Assembly (NCBI GenBank): GCA_026418615.1
Contig: JAOAAY010000025.1
Coordinates: 18,888 to 51,664 of the forward strand
Length of the DNA: 32,777 nucleotides
Source: Candidatus Sumerlaeaceae bacterium
Lineage (GTDB): Bacteria; Sumerlaeota; Sumerlaeia; Sumerlaeales; Sumerlaeaceae
Direction of reading: 5' to 3'
Below, in pieces: positions 8,402-16,269 of this stretch; within the stretch, counting starts at the first letter, position 1; each line of letters starts with the position of its first letter. Under the pieces are notes generated by a model that saw only the letters and a list, made by a program, of their open reading frames with translations, did not search any database and was not told the origin of the DNA. The translations under genes were made by a program, and so were the position numbers.

Positions 8402-8708
8402 GGAGCAGACGGCAGGCGCACCCACAAGCGGCGCCGCAAAACCCTGTTGCTGCGTGTCGGCGGTCGGCGAGGCCCTGGCCGGCGCGGCATGGAGCGTGCT
8501 GACGATGCCCAAACGGGCAGCCAAGACAACTTTTGACATCGCCATGACGGCGGCCGGCCCGCGCGCGGCAGGACACCTGATCCAATCGAGCCGCGAGTTT
8601 CTGCTCGCCATTCGCAGCCTCGTGGATTATGAAATCAGGATGGCTGATCGCGCGATGGCACGCTATGGCGAGAACCCTCCCGCGGAGGAACAGCCAAAGG
8701 GCGACTGA
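8394..8708 (+). CDS. Small uncharacterised protein, translationally coupled to the YwaF-like gene
   Basis: 104 aa; I do not recognise a family. The ATG at 8394 overlaps the upstream stop (8399-8401) by eight bases, and AGGAGG/AAGAGG stand in front (8376-8390), so it is a real, probably translationally coupled gene. Visible features are a Cys triplet in KPCCCVSAV, then an Ala-rich, mostly helical and weakly amphipathic region (EALAGAAWSVLTMPKRAAKT, FDIAMTAAGPRAAGHLIQSS, REFLLAIRSLVDYEIRMADR) and an acidic Pro-rich tail. No signal peptide or clear membrane helix. A helical accessory of the membrane protein, perhaps peripherally bound, is a reasonable guess; the CCC could be a metal or acylation site. 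Nothing more can be claimed. Confidence 0.75.
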   Translation: MAEEQTAGAPTSGAAKPCCCVSAVGEALAGAAWSVLTMPKRAAKTTFDIAMTAAGPRAAGHLIQSSREFLLAIRSLVDYEIRMADRAMARYGENPPAEEQPKGD

Positions 8709-8738
8709 CAGCGTCAGTCGCGCAACCCAAAATGAGCC

Positions 8739-8767
8739 GGGCCTCGCCCCCGGAGGGGGTGAGGCCC
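8739..8767. terminator. GC-rich hairpin between convergent genes
   Basis: A strong inverted repeat: GGGCCTC (8739-8745) plus CCCCC (8747-8751), a GGA loop, GGGGG (8755-8759) and GAGGCCC (8761-8767), with one opposed g/t pair inside. It lies between the stops of the small gene (8708) and sodA (8802). Read on the minus strand a CATTTTGGG stretch follows; on the plus strand there is no good T-run. Probably a bidirectional transcription barrier. Confidence 0.7.
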
Positions 8768-8801
8768 GACGAGTCTTCAGGGGATGAGCGCGCTTGGCGC
8801 G

Positions 8802-9410
8802 TCACTTCGCCTTGGCGAAACGCTCGGCCACCTTGTCCCAATTCACCACATTCCACCACGCGGCCAGGTAATCCGGGCGCCGGTTCTGGTACTTGAGATA
8901 ATATGCGTGCTCCCAGACATCGTTGCCCATGACCGGATAAACCCCTTCCATGAGCGGGTTGTCCTGATTGGGAGTGCTGGTGACCTGCAGTTTGCCGTCC
9001 TTAAGGACAAGCCAGACCCAACCCGAGCCGAAGCGCTTGACGCCCGCGTCGTTGAACTGCGTCTTGAGCGTTTCGAGATTGCCGAACGCCGCGTTGATGG
9101 CGTCGGCCAGCGCCCCCGAGGGTTCCTTGGGTCCGCCGGGAGTCATGATTTCCCAAAACATGGAGTGGTTGTAGTGCCCGCCGCCGTTATTGCGGACAGC
9201 CGTGCGAATGGCCTCAGGCACCGCGTCGAGGTTGGTGATAAGTTCCTCGAGCGTCTTGCCCTCCAATTCCGCTTTGCCCTCCAAGGCGGCATTCAGGTTG
9301 TTCACATACGCGGCGTGATGCTTGCCGTGGTGGATGGTCATGGTTTGCTCGTCAATGTGCGGCTCGAGCGCGTTTGCGGCGTAGGGCAGGGGCGGAAGCG
9401 TGAAAGGCAT
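8802..9410 (-). CDS. sodA: Superoxide dismutase, manganese-type
   Basis: 202 aa, complete Fe/Mn superoxide dismutase converting superoxide to oxygen and hydrogen peroxide in the cytosol; no signal peptide. The metal ligands are His27 ([11 protein letters not shown]), His82 (HYNHSMFW), Asp164 and His168 (DVWEHAYYL). The outer-sphere glutamine is in the C-terminal position (TPNQDNPL, Gln149), and glycines fill the N-terminal position (NNGGGHYNH), which is the Mn-type pattern; metal specificity remains an inference. The ATG at 9410 is fixed by a strong ribosome site (9417-9424) and by the family N-terminus [20 protein letters not shown]. It is monocistronic, converging on the 8394-8708 gene and divergent from 9691. 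Its presence implies at least occasional oxygen exposure. Confidence 0.96.
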   Translation of the reverse strand: MPFTLPPLPYAANALEPHIDEQTMTIHHGKHHAAYVNNLNAALEGKAELEGKTLEELITNLDAVPEAIRTAVRNNGGGHYNHSMFWEIMTPGGPKEPSGALADAINAAFGNLETLKTQFNDAGVKRFGSGWVWLVLKDGKLQVTSTPNQDNPLMEGVYPVMGNDVWEHAYYLKYQNRRPDYLAAWWNVVNWDKVAERFAKAK

Positions 9411-9416
9411 TTCGGG

Positions 9417-9424
9417 TCCTCCTT
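9417..9424 (-). promoter_or_regulatory. Strong Shine-Dalgarno site of sodA
   Basis: AAGGAGGA on the minus strand, six bases before the ATG at 9410. It decides the start against the longer open frame that runs upstream to 9494 and is the best ribosome site in the window. Confidence 0.85.
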
Positions 9425-9690
9425 GGGGAAGATGTGAGTCTGAGATTGCAAAGCGTCCGACGGCGCAAGACGCGCACCAAATCCGGACAAACACCGTCTG
9501 TTATTACTGGCGCGCTTGGAAAGCATTCGTCAGAGGATCTGCGCAGCCGTCGTGTTGACTGTCGCTCGGGGGCGAAAAACGCTGGGGCGCAGCCCGCCAC
9601 CGGCGCCGTCGCGTTTCGGATCGTCTTTTTCCCTCCCATCCCCTCGTCTCAGCCCTTGCCAGTGTCTTTGTTCGGTGCCAGCCTGTTTCC

Positions 9691-11148
9691 ATGAAAACTC
9701 TCAACGGCCTCGTTTTCTTTGCTGCCGTGCTTTGTTGCGCGCTTGCATCAGGCGCGTCGCCCGACACGACCTCGCCCGTGGAACTCCAGCCCGGCACCTA
9801 TCCGCTCGTGGACCGCCATTTGATTGCGGAGATGCGCAATCTCACCCATGTGCTGCATCCGCCGGTCCGGCGCGAGGTGGTGCTGACGATGGATCGCCCT
9901 TGGGAGGGGCGGTTGAGCGGCTACGGCACCGTGCTGCGCGACCCTGAGGGGCGCATCCGGCTTTACTATCGCGGCGGCGGCGATGTTGATCCGCCCGAGG
10001 TGACCTGCGTGGCCTGGAGCCGCGACGGCGTCTCGTTCGAACGCCCCACCCTTGGCCTCTACGAGATCCGCGGCACGCGCGACAACAATGTTGTGTTCAC
10101 GGCGCCGGACCGTTCATCGTATGGCGAGTCGCATAATTTTGCGCCTTTTTACGACACCAACCCGGCCGCGCGGCCCGAGGAGCAGTGGAAGGCCGTGGCA
10201 CTGCGGATTGCGCCGGACGCATCGGGCGACGAGCGGCGCATGCTGACCGTTTTGGCCTCGCCTGACGGCCTGAAGTGGCGGCACTTGGCGCCGCAACCGG
10301 TCATCCGCGAGGGCGCCTTCGATTCGCTCAATGTGGCCTTCTTCGATCCCCACATCCGCCGCTACGCCTGCCATTTTCGCATCGGAGTGCGCGGGCTGCG
10401 CAGCATCGCGCGAACCGAGTCGGAGGATTTCCTGTCTTGGACGACGCCCACCGCGTGCGAGTTCCGGCCGCCGCAGGTTGAGCATTACTATACCAACGCC
10501 ACCGTCGCCTTGCCCCGCGCGCCGGGGATGTATCTGGCCTTCCCGATGCGGTTCGTTCCTGAGCGCACGAGCGCCGGCAACCCGCCCCGCCCCGTGGACG
10601 GCCTTTGCGATGCCATCCTTTTATCGAGCCACGGAGGCCGGGTCTGGGACCGGACTTTCCGCGAGGCCTTCATTCGCCCCGGACCTGATCCCGACAACTG
10701 GGGCGACGCCCACTGCAATCAGACCCCGCTGACAGGACTGATCGAGACGGCACCGGGCGAAACCTCCATCTATTGGTTTGAGGGCTGTCTCAGCGGCACG
10801 CCCCGCATTCGCCGCGGCACCTTCCGCACGGACGGGCTGGCCAGCATTCGCGCCGGAGCCGACCCGGGCGAACTTCTCACGCCGCCGCTGACTATCCCCG
10901 CTCAGGGCGAACGGCGGCTCAGCCTCAATATGGCCACCAGCGCCGTCGGCAGCGTCCGCGTCGAAGTGCTCGACCCCTACGGCCTGCCCGTCGAGGGCTG
11001 GGCGGCTTCCGACTGCAAAGAAATCGTTGGCGACGGCCACCAATGGCCCGTCCGCTGGGGCGACAAGGACACCCTCCCCCGCGAAACCCCCATCCGCCTG
11101 CGCTTCCTCCTGAAAGACGCCGACCTTTACGCCGTAACCATCAACTAA
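9691..11148 (+). CDS. Secreted beta-propeller protein (glycosidase-like) with C-terminal beta-sandwich
   Basis: 485 aa. A signal peptide (MKTLNGLVFFAAVLCCALAS..) precedes a propeller of repeated strands: GYGTVLRDPEGRIRLYYRGG, VAWSRDGVSFERPTLG, LASPDGLKWRHLAPQPV, FFDPHIRRYACHFRIG and TESEDFLSWTTPTACEF. From about residue 385 a separate domain (RLSLNMATSAVGSVRVEVLD, then DCKEIVGDGHQWPVRWGD and RLRFLLKDADLYAV) resembles the C-terminal sandwich found after propellers in GH32-like proteins. Such two-domain proteins are common in Planctomycetes and similar bacteria, usually without assigned activity; the substrate is unknown and I cannot name the catalytic acids with confidence. Monocistronic, 280 nt after the divergent sodA start; that gap shows no feature I can name. 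Location is periplasmic or extracellular. Confidence 0.78.
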   Translation: MKTLNGLVFFAAVLCCALASGASPDTTSPVELQPGTYPLVDRHLIAEMRNLTHVLHPPVRREVVLTMDRPWEGRLSGYGTVLRDPEGRIRLYYRGGGDVDPPEVTCVAWSRDGVSFERPTLGLYEIRGTRDNNVVFTAPDRSSYGESHNFAPFYDTNPAARPEEQWKAVALRIAPDASGDERRMLTVLASPDGLKWRHLAPQPVIREGAFDSLNVAFFDPHIRRYACHFRIGVRGLRSIARTESEDFLSWTTPTACEFRPPQVEHYYTNATVALPRAPGMYLAFPMRFVPERTSAGNPPRPVDGLCDAILLSSHGGRVWDRTFREAFIRPGPDPDNWGDAHCNQTPLTGLIETAPGETSIYWFEGCLSGTPRIRRGTFRTDGLASIRAGADPGELLTPPLTIPAQGERRLSLNMATSAVGSVRVEVLDPYGLPVEGWAASDCKEIVGDGHQWPVRWGDKDTLPRETPIRLRFLLKDADLYAVTIN

Positions 11149-11223
11149 CCCACTGGCGCTAAGGTGTCCCATCTCGGTTGTCCGCCCGTGGACAGGGATG
11201 ACTGCGAAATTTGTAATACGACC

Positions 11224-11249
11224 TTAATTAGTCAACCGTCCCCGTTTTT
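11224..11249. repeat. 26-bp direct repeat, copy 1
   Basis: TTAATTAGTCAACCGTCCCC followed by GTTTTT. An identical copy starts 39 bp downstream, after a 13-bp spacer. The reverse strand reads GGGGACGGTTGACTAATTAA. Short extragenic elements with a GGGGAC core near REP-associated (Y1) transposases look similar, but no transposase lies in this window, so that link is inference. Confidence 0.9.
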
Positions 11250-11262
11250 CTTAGAGATCTGG

Positions 11263-11288
11263 TTAATTAGTCAACCGTCCCCGTTTTT
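11263..11288. repeat. 26-bp direct repeat, copy 2
   Basis: Exact second copy of the element at 11224-11249, followed by GATGGGGTTTTGG. Perfect identity over 26 bases at a 39-bp period suggests recent duplication or conversion. Confidence 0.9.
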
Positions 11289-11453
11289 GATGGGGTTTTG
11301 GTTTTTTGGCTTTTGCGCGACAACTGGCACGGAGGATGAAGTTTAGTGTATTTGATGTGGTCGCTGAGACGCCATGCTTTGGGCGTTGAGTCTGCTGCCC
11401 TCGGCCAGCGAATGGTCAGGATTACCATTTGAGATGAGGAGTTTCCGTCCGCG

Positions 11454-12071
11454 ATGAAAAGGCTTTTTGTGGTTTTGCTGGCGCTGGTGATTGGTGTTGG
11501 CTTTGCTGGTTGTGGCCGTCGCGAGGAGCCTGAGCGCGAGACGACGCGCGTGAACCGGGTGAGCGATACCCGGGCAAATGAATCCCGACGACTGCCGGAG
11601 CGGCGCGGGGGAGAGCGGGTAGCAACCTCAACGGCGGCGGCAGAGACAACGGCGACGCTGGGTGCGGCGGCTTCAACCTCTACGGCCCCTGAGACTTCCT
11701 CAGACAAGGAGACCACGGCACCGGCTGCGACCGAGACGAGCCCCTCCGCGGCCGCTGGTGCGGAACCTCCAGTCCCCCGGCCTGTCGTGGCGGCCGTGGA
11801 ACCGCGTGAGTTTGTGCCCCCGCCGCCGGGCTCCACCCTGCCGCTCAAAATGACCATCACGGGGTCAAATCTGGGGAAAGTGCGTGTGTTTCTGCGCGAG
11901 GGCGAGGAGGAGGCCGCGCTGACTGTTGATGAGGCACAGTCCGACGAGCAGCGGATTGTGGTAACCGCCGGCCCGTTCTCGAGCGAGTCGCGCGGCCCGT
12001 ACGACATCGTGCTCCGGAACGAACAGGGCACCGAAGTCGTGGTGCCTCAGGCTTTACAAGCGCGCCCGTGA
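11454..12071 (+). CDS. Predicted lipoprotein with low-complexity linker and IPT/TIG-like domain
   Basis: 205 aa. The N-terminus MKRLFVVLLALVIGVGFAGC is a lipoprotein signal with the lipidated Cys at residue 20. A charged stretch (REEPERETTRVNRV..) is followed by about 75 residues rich in Ala, Thr, Ser, Glu and Pro, an unstructured spacer, then a Pro-rich run (EFVPPPPGSTLPL). The last ~70 residues (KMTITGSNLGKVRVFLREGE, then IVVTAGPFSSESRGPYDIVL) have the ITGSNLG motif and strand pattern of an IPT/TIG immunoglobulin-like domain. Probably an outer-membrane-anchored binding or structural protein. The secreted protein at 12240 lies 168 nt downstream on the same strand; a weak hairpin separates them. 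Function unknown. Confidence 0.75.
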   Translation: MKRLFVVLLALVIGVGFAGCGRREEPERETTRVNRVSDTRANESRRLPERRGGERVATSTAAAETTATLGAAASTSTAPETSSDKETTAPAATETSPSAAAGAEPPVPRPVVAAVEPREFVPPPPGSTLPLKMTITGSNLGKVRVFLREGEEEAALTVDEAQSDEQRIVVTAGPFSSESRGPYDIVLRNEQGTEVVVPQALQARP

Positions 12072-12073
12072 GG

Positions 12074-12093
12074 ACGAGCCGTTTTTGGCTCGT
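12074..12093 (+). terminator. Possible weak terminator after the lipoprotein gene
   Basis: Seven-base stem ACGAGCC / GGCTCGT around a GTTTTT loop, directly after the stop at 12071. There is no T-run immediately after the stem; a run of nine T occurs about 50 nt further on (near 12140). Weak evidence. Confidence 0.3.
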
Positions 12094-12239
12094 GGGCACC
12101 GGTCTGGTGTCGTTTGGCCTCGGATATTTGTCCTCCTCGTTTTTTTTTGATTTCACTGGCAAGCCATGGAACATAAAGGGCGGGCACAGGGTAATCACGC
12201 CGTGTTGCCACACCAGCGTTTTCAGATGAGGAACCAAAG

Positions 12240-13991
12240 ATGAAAACATTTTTTAATTGGCTTTTGAGGGCGGCCACCGCGGCTTGCTTTGTCGCTGCGA
12301 CCGCCACCGCGAGCGCTCAGACAACTTATACATGGACGGGAAGCATTGACACGGATTACCAAGTGGCCGGCAACTGGTCGCCGCCGCGAACGGCTCCAGC
12401 GGCAAACGATATTCTGCGTTTTAACAGCGGCACGACGGTCACCGTGACCAACATGGCGACGGAGACGATCGGCGAGTTTCGCGTGGAAAACGCGGGGACT
12501 TGGGTCCGACTGTCGTCGCTTTCCACCGCAAAAACACTGACGATCAACGGAGGGGCCAGCGCCGAGGATCTGTTTGTGGCAGCGGGGGCGACCCTCGAAT
12601 TGACTGGCAACATCAACACCCAGATTCCCTTGGCGGCAACGGCCACGGGCGGTATTTACGGGGATGTTTTGTTCACGCCGACCGCGGCGTCCATTGTTCA
12701 CAATATCCGCTCCGGCGCAGCCGACGCCATTCAGGTCTATGCCGGCGGCTCGTTGCAAATGGCACCGGTTAGTACGGGTTCGCAAAACGGCGTAGGCGGC
12801 ACATCGGGCGTCGCCAACGGCATTCGTTTCCGGTCGGGTTCGGCGTATTATCAGGGCGGAACCAGCAGCGGCGTGCGCAATGGCGGAACCGGCACCAATC
12901 CGTTCGGCCTGACGGCGCCAGCCTCTCTTGTGGTGTTTGATTCGGGTTCCACCTATGTGACTTGGGATTCGATCCCGGCCATCAGCGGGCGCACCTACGG
13001 CAACTTCATTTGGCGAAATACCGCCGCGCAAACTGTGGGTGGCGGCAGCCAGTGGACTGTTCAGAACAATCTGATTGTTCGCCGCAGCGGGACCACCGGT
13101 CAGGGCAACTTTAACCTGACAGCGCAGACGGGCCCCATCGTCGTTCAGGGCGATGTCATCGTGGAGCCCGGCGGCGGGATTTTCAACGCGACCCCGGCGC
13201 CGACAAGTCCAGTGCAGTGGAGTTTCGCCGGAAATGTGGATGTTCAGGACGCGAGCCGCTTCACCGCGCCCACATCTCCTACCATCACCATTCAACTCAA
13301 CGGTACGGCAGCGCAAACAGTGAACTTTGCGGAGAAGGTTTTGCCCAACCTTACCATGAACAATGCCAGCGGGGTGACCTTGACCAGCAGTGTTGTGGTC
13401 GCCGGGGCATTGACTCTTACGGCCGGAAATGTGGACACTGGAAGCCATCTCTTGACCGTGGGGACCAGCCCGACGGCCACGGGTAGCATTGCGGGCTCGG
13501 GCGGCCGTGTCATCGGCACGCTGCGGCGCTGGGTGGCTGCGGCAACCGGCGCGGTGGATTTCCCCATCGGAACGGCGTCGCAGGCAACGGGTGCTTCGGT
13601 GAACTTCACTGTGGCTCCGACTTCAGGCGGCACGCTGACCGCCCGGTTCGTCTCGGGCAGCCCGGGCACATCCGGTCTGCCGTTGGTGGACACGGATGCC
13701 ACCTCGCTCAATAACATTGGCTCGGCTGGCGTTTGGGAGATTGTCGCGGGTGCCGGCCTTGCAGGAGGCACTTATGACCTTTCGCTGACGGCCAATGGTT
13801 TCACCGCTTATCCCGATGCGTCGAAAATGCGCATTGTGAAGCGGACGAACAACACCTCGGCATGGACCTTGGACGGCTTGGCGGGCTCGAACGCATTCCC
13901 GGTCATTGTTCGGACAGGTCTGGTTGGCTTCTCGGAGTTTGGCATCGCCGAACCGCCTCCGGCTTCGGTGTCTGACTGGTCCATCTACTGA
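12240..13991 (+). CDS. Large secreted beta-repeat protein, function unknown
   Basis: 583 aa. A signal peptide (MKTFFNWLLRAATAACFVAATATASAQ without break) leads into YTWTGSIDTDYQVAGNWSPP, the W-x-NWS entry motif common in bacterial secreted parallel-beta or autotransporter-like passenger proteins. The following ~330 residues are Gly/Thr/Ser/Val-rich with strand-turn repeats (TLTINGGASAEDLFVAAGAT, VVQGDVIVEPGGGIF, NLTMNNASGVTLTSSVVVAG). From about 420 a second domain (RVIGTLRRWVAAATGAVDFP, then IVKRTNNTSAWTL and FSEFGIAE) resembles a beta-sandwich found before sorting domains in secreted proteins of Bacteroidota and relatives. Here the chain stops shortly after, at PPPASVSDWSIY, with no recognisable T9SS, PEP-CTERM or beta-barrel tail. 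GAGGA before the ATG supports the start, and a strong terminator follows. Confidence 0.75.
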   Translation: MKTFFNWLLRAATAACFVAATATASAQTTYTWTGSIDTDYQVAGNWSPPRTAPAANDILRFNSGTTVTVTNMATETIGEFRVENAGTWVRLSSLSTAKTLTINGGASAEDLFVAAGATLELTGNINTQIPLAATATGGIYGDVLFTPTAASIVHNIRSGAADAIQVYAGGSLQMAPVSTGSQNGVGGTSGVANGIRFRSGSAYYQGGTSSGVRNGGTGTNPFGLTAPASLVVFDSGSTYVTWDSIPAISGRTYGNFIWRNTAAQTVGGGSQWTVQNNLIVRRSGTTGQGNFNLTAQTGPIVVQGDVIVEPGGGIFNATPAPTSPVQWSFAGNVDVQDASRFTAPTSPTITIQLNGTAAQTVNFAEKVLPNLTMNNASGVTLTSSVVVAGALTLTAGNVDTGSHLLTVGTSPTATGSIAGSGGRVIGTLRRWVAAATGAVDFPIGTASQATGASVNFTVAPTSGGTLTARFVSGSPGTSGLPLVDTDATSLNNIGSAGVWEIVAGAGLAGGTYDLSLTANGFTAYPDASKMRIVKRTNNTSAWTLDGLAGSNAFPVIVRTGLVGFSEFGIAEPPPASVSDWSIY

Positions 13992-14020
13992 GATTGAACG
14001 CAAGTCTGACTTGGCTTCCA

Positions 14021-14060
14021 CGGCCCCGGCTCCCCGACGGAGCCGGGGCCGCTTGTTTAT
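14021..14060 (+). terminator. Rho-independent terminator
   Basis: Perfect 13-bp stem, CGGCCCCGGCTCC (14021-14033) with GGAGCCGGGGCCG (14039-14051), five-base loop CCGAC, followed by CTTGTTTATT. It ends the transcript of the secreted protein (stop 13991). Confidence 0.85.
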
Positions 14061-14121
14061 TCGCTGCAGGAGCCTCGTTGAAAATCTTGAGGTTCGTCCC
14101 GCCTAGCGGGCGAATTCCTGC

Positions 14122-16185
14122 ATGAGCCGACGGACCGACAAACCCACGGCAGCCGGCGCGGTTGAGGCCGCGCGGGGCTCGCGCCGCAAGCCCATAGCCC
14201 GATGGAAGATCATGGTGTTCAGTGTGGTGCCGGCGTTGCTGGTTGCCGTTTTGCTGGAGGGCGGGTTGCGGCTGGCGGGGTTTGGCGGGATGTCGCCGTT
14301 TTTTGTAACTGTTTTGGTCGAGCGCGGCGGCACCTCGCGGCTCGTGCGCGTGTATCAAACGGCACTCTGGCCCTATTTCGGCCGCCGGACCGACAGCGAC
14401 GGGCGCATCATCATCGGCTCGGTGGTGCCCGAATGCGTGATGGTCCCGAAGCCGGAGAAGATGGTGCGCGTGGTGCTGATTGGCGAGTCCACGATCCAAG
14501 GTTTTCCGCACCCCCCAAACCTGACGGCGGCGGAATTTCTCGAGCGTTTTCTGCGCGCGCGACTGGGCGGTCGGCCGGTGGATGTGATCAACTGCGGCGT
14601 GACGGCCGTGGCCTCGTACCCGCTGCGCAAAATCGTGCGCGACGCAATGATGCTCGAGCCGGATCTTGTCATCATTTACGCCGGGCACAACGAATACTTT
14701 GGCGCGTTTGGCGTGGCGTCGGCGCAGGGGGCGGGGTCGCGCCCGTGGCAGATGGCGCTGACTCTGGCCGTGCGTTCCACGGCAGCGTTTCAGGCGGCGT
14801 ACCTTGCGCTGGACGCGCTGCGGGGGACGGCCACGGCTGGCCCCTCTGGCACGGAAGCCCCCGCCGGAGGCGGCGGCCTGATGGAGAAAATGGCGCGCGT
14901 GGAAGTCATTGCGGCGGATTCGCCCCTGAGGCGTTTGGCGGCCAAGTCACTGGAGGCGAGCATCCGCGACATGCTGGACACCTGCAAGGCGTCCGGGGCC
15001 AAGGTGCTGCTGTGCTCGCTGGCAGCCAACGAGCGCGATCAGCCGCCCATCCGCAGTGCCGAGCCGGCCGGTGCGCACGCGCCGGAATGGCAGCGGTTGC
15101 ACGCGGCGGCCATGGATGCCTTCTCGTCTGGCCCGAAGGCGGCTCAGGCGCTCCTGCGCGAGGCGCTGCGGCTCGGACCGGATCACGCCGCGTCGCATTT
15201 TTATCTGGCGCGAACGCTGGAACTGGAGGGCGAGACCACCGAGGCGCTGAAGCATTACCGCCGCGCCCGCGACCTCGATGCCATGCCATGGCGGGCGACG
15301 ACCCAGTTCAACGACCTGCTGCGTGCATGCGCGGAGCGCGCCGGCGTGCCGTTTGCGGATGTGGATGCCGCGTTCCATGCCGAGGCGGGCGGTGCGCCCG
15401 GGTGGCGGTTGTTTGCCGATCACCTTCACCCGTCGCTCGAGGGTCAGGCCCTGTTGGCGCGTGCGTGGTTGGATGCCATCTCGCGCGAGCGCCTGCTACC
15501 CTTGCAAGAGGCCCCGCGCGAAGACTGGCGCAAGGTGGCCGTTGTGTTGGGCGACAACAAAATGACGCGCTATTACACGGCGAATCTGATGCTGGGGCTG
15601 TACCAACGCCCGCCGCTCAATACGGATCAGGAGGGCCTGCGCTACGCAACCCGGCGGGCGCGCGAGGCGTTTGACGCATGCGAGCCTTGGGAGCAGCGGG
15701 CCATCAAAAGGCTCGAGGAGCGGCTCAGGGCAGGGCTGCCGTCCGTGAACTTGTCATTTCTCGCCGGGGAGGAGGCGGTGCGCGAGGGACTGCACAGGCA
15801 GGCCGCCGAATACTTTGGCTCGGCGTACAACGCCGCGCGGCCGTTTACTGCCGAGCGTGTCGTGGCGGCCTACCACATGCTGCTATCGGCCGGGCACATC
15901 GGCAAATTTCACGCGGGCGCGCGGGCGACGGCACGACGGGCTTACTCGGAGGGCATTTACGCCGACGAGATCGGCGGCAGGCACGATCCGGCCGCTTTGC
16001 ACCGGGCCTTGGCCGGGCTGGCGCTGCTGCTGGGTGACGAGGCCGGAGCGAAGCGCTGGGCTGAGGCCATCCCGCCGGACACCGAGGAGGCCCGGCGCTG
16101 GGCCGCTGAGCGCGAGACCATACCCGCCATCCGCGACACGGCCACGACCGACACGCAGACCACGGCGCCCGCTACGGACGACTGA
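14122..16185 (+). CDS. Membrane-anchored SGNH/GDSL hydrolase-like protein with TPR-like insert
   Basis: 687 aa. One transmembrane helix near residues 30-50 (IMVFSVVPALLVAVLLEGGL) anchors the protein with the rest outside. SGNH blocks are visible: GES at 121-123 (VVLIGESTIQGF, nucleophile Ser123), NCGVTA with Gly159, GHNEYFGAF with Asn190, and DHLHPS with Asp433 and His436. Between blocks III and V, about residues 325-390, lie tetratricopeptide-like helices (AQALLREALRLGPDHAASHF, YLARTLELEGETTEALKHYR), and the C-terminal 240 residues are helical as well. SGNH enzymes in envelopes usually act as esterases or acyltransferases on polysaccharides; the substrate here is unknown. The ATG at 14122 has no strong ribosome site. 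It follows a terminator, so it likely has its own promoter. Confidence 0.8.
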   Translation: MSRRTDKPTAAGAVEAARGSRRKPIARWKIMVFSVVPALLVAVLLEGGLRLAGFGGMSPFFVTVLVERGGTSRLVRVYQTALWPYFGRRTDSDGRIIIGSVVPECVMVPKPEKMVRVVLIGESTIQGFPHPPNLTAAEFLERFLRARLGGRPVDVINCGVTAVASYPLRKIVRDAMMLEPDLVIIYAGHNEYFGAFGVASAQGAGSRPWQMALTLAVRSTAAFQAAYLALDALRGTATAGPSGTEAPAGGGGLMEKMARVEVIAADSPLRRLAAKSLEASIRDMLDTCKASGAKVLLCSLAANERDQPPIRSAEPAGAHAPEWQRLHAAAMDAFSSGPKAAQALLREALRLGPDHAASHFYLARTLELEGETTEALKHYRRARDLDAMPWRATTQFNDLLRACAERAGVPFADVDAAFHAEAGGAPGWRLFADHLHPSLEGQALLARAWLDAISRERLLPLQEAPREDWRKVAVVLGDNKMTRYYTANLMLGLYQRPPLNTDQEGLRYATRRAREAFDACEPWEQRAIKRLEERLRAGLPSVNLSFLAGEEAVREGLHRQAAEYFGSAYNAARPFTAERVVAAYHMLLSAGHIGKFHAGARATARRAYSEGIYADEIGGRHDPAALHRALAGLALLLGDEAGAKRWAEAIPPDTEEARRWAAERETIPAIRDTATTDTQTTAPATDD

Positions 16186-16269
16186 CACGCGGTCCGTCCA
16201 ACCGGTGCCATCCATCCCGAGGATCCCCCGTGTGATCCCTGCCGCTTGGCGGCCAGCCGTGACTTTTGG

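Larger units (their letters stand above)
11149..11453. other. 305-nt non-coding gap, AT-richer, with a tandem repeat pair
   Basis: No credible gene. The middle (about 11200-11350) is clearly less GC-rich than its surroundings and carries two exact 26-bp direct repeats (annotated separately). A 60-codon open frame (11164-11346) reads through both copies and produces the repeated peptide LISQPSPF, which is a consequence of the repeat and not evidence of a gene. The remainder (11350-11453) is the leader of the lipoprotein gene; GATGAGGAG at 11433-11441 is a plausible ribosome site for it. Confidence 0.7.

Noticed and set aside
11224..11288. Possible CRISPR array
   Set aside because: Only two copies, spacer of 13 bp, no cas gene; too short for CRISPR.
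11164..11346. 60-codon open frame with repeated LISQPSPF
   Set aside because: The repeat in the peptide is the translation of the 26-bp DNA repeat; no ribosome site or family.
12222..13448. 408-codon open frame on the minus strand
   Set aside because: Lies entirely opposite the secreted repeat protein; composition is Arg/His/Gly-rich shadow of a GC-rich gene, no domain and no ribosome site.
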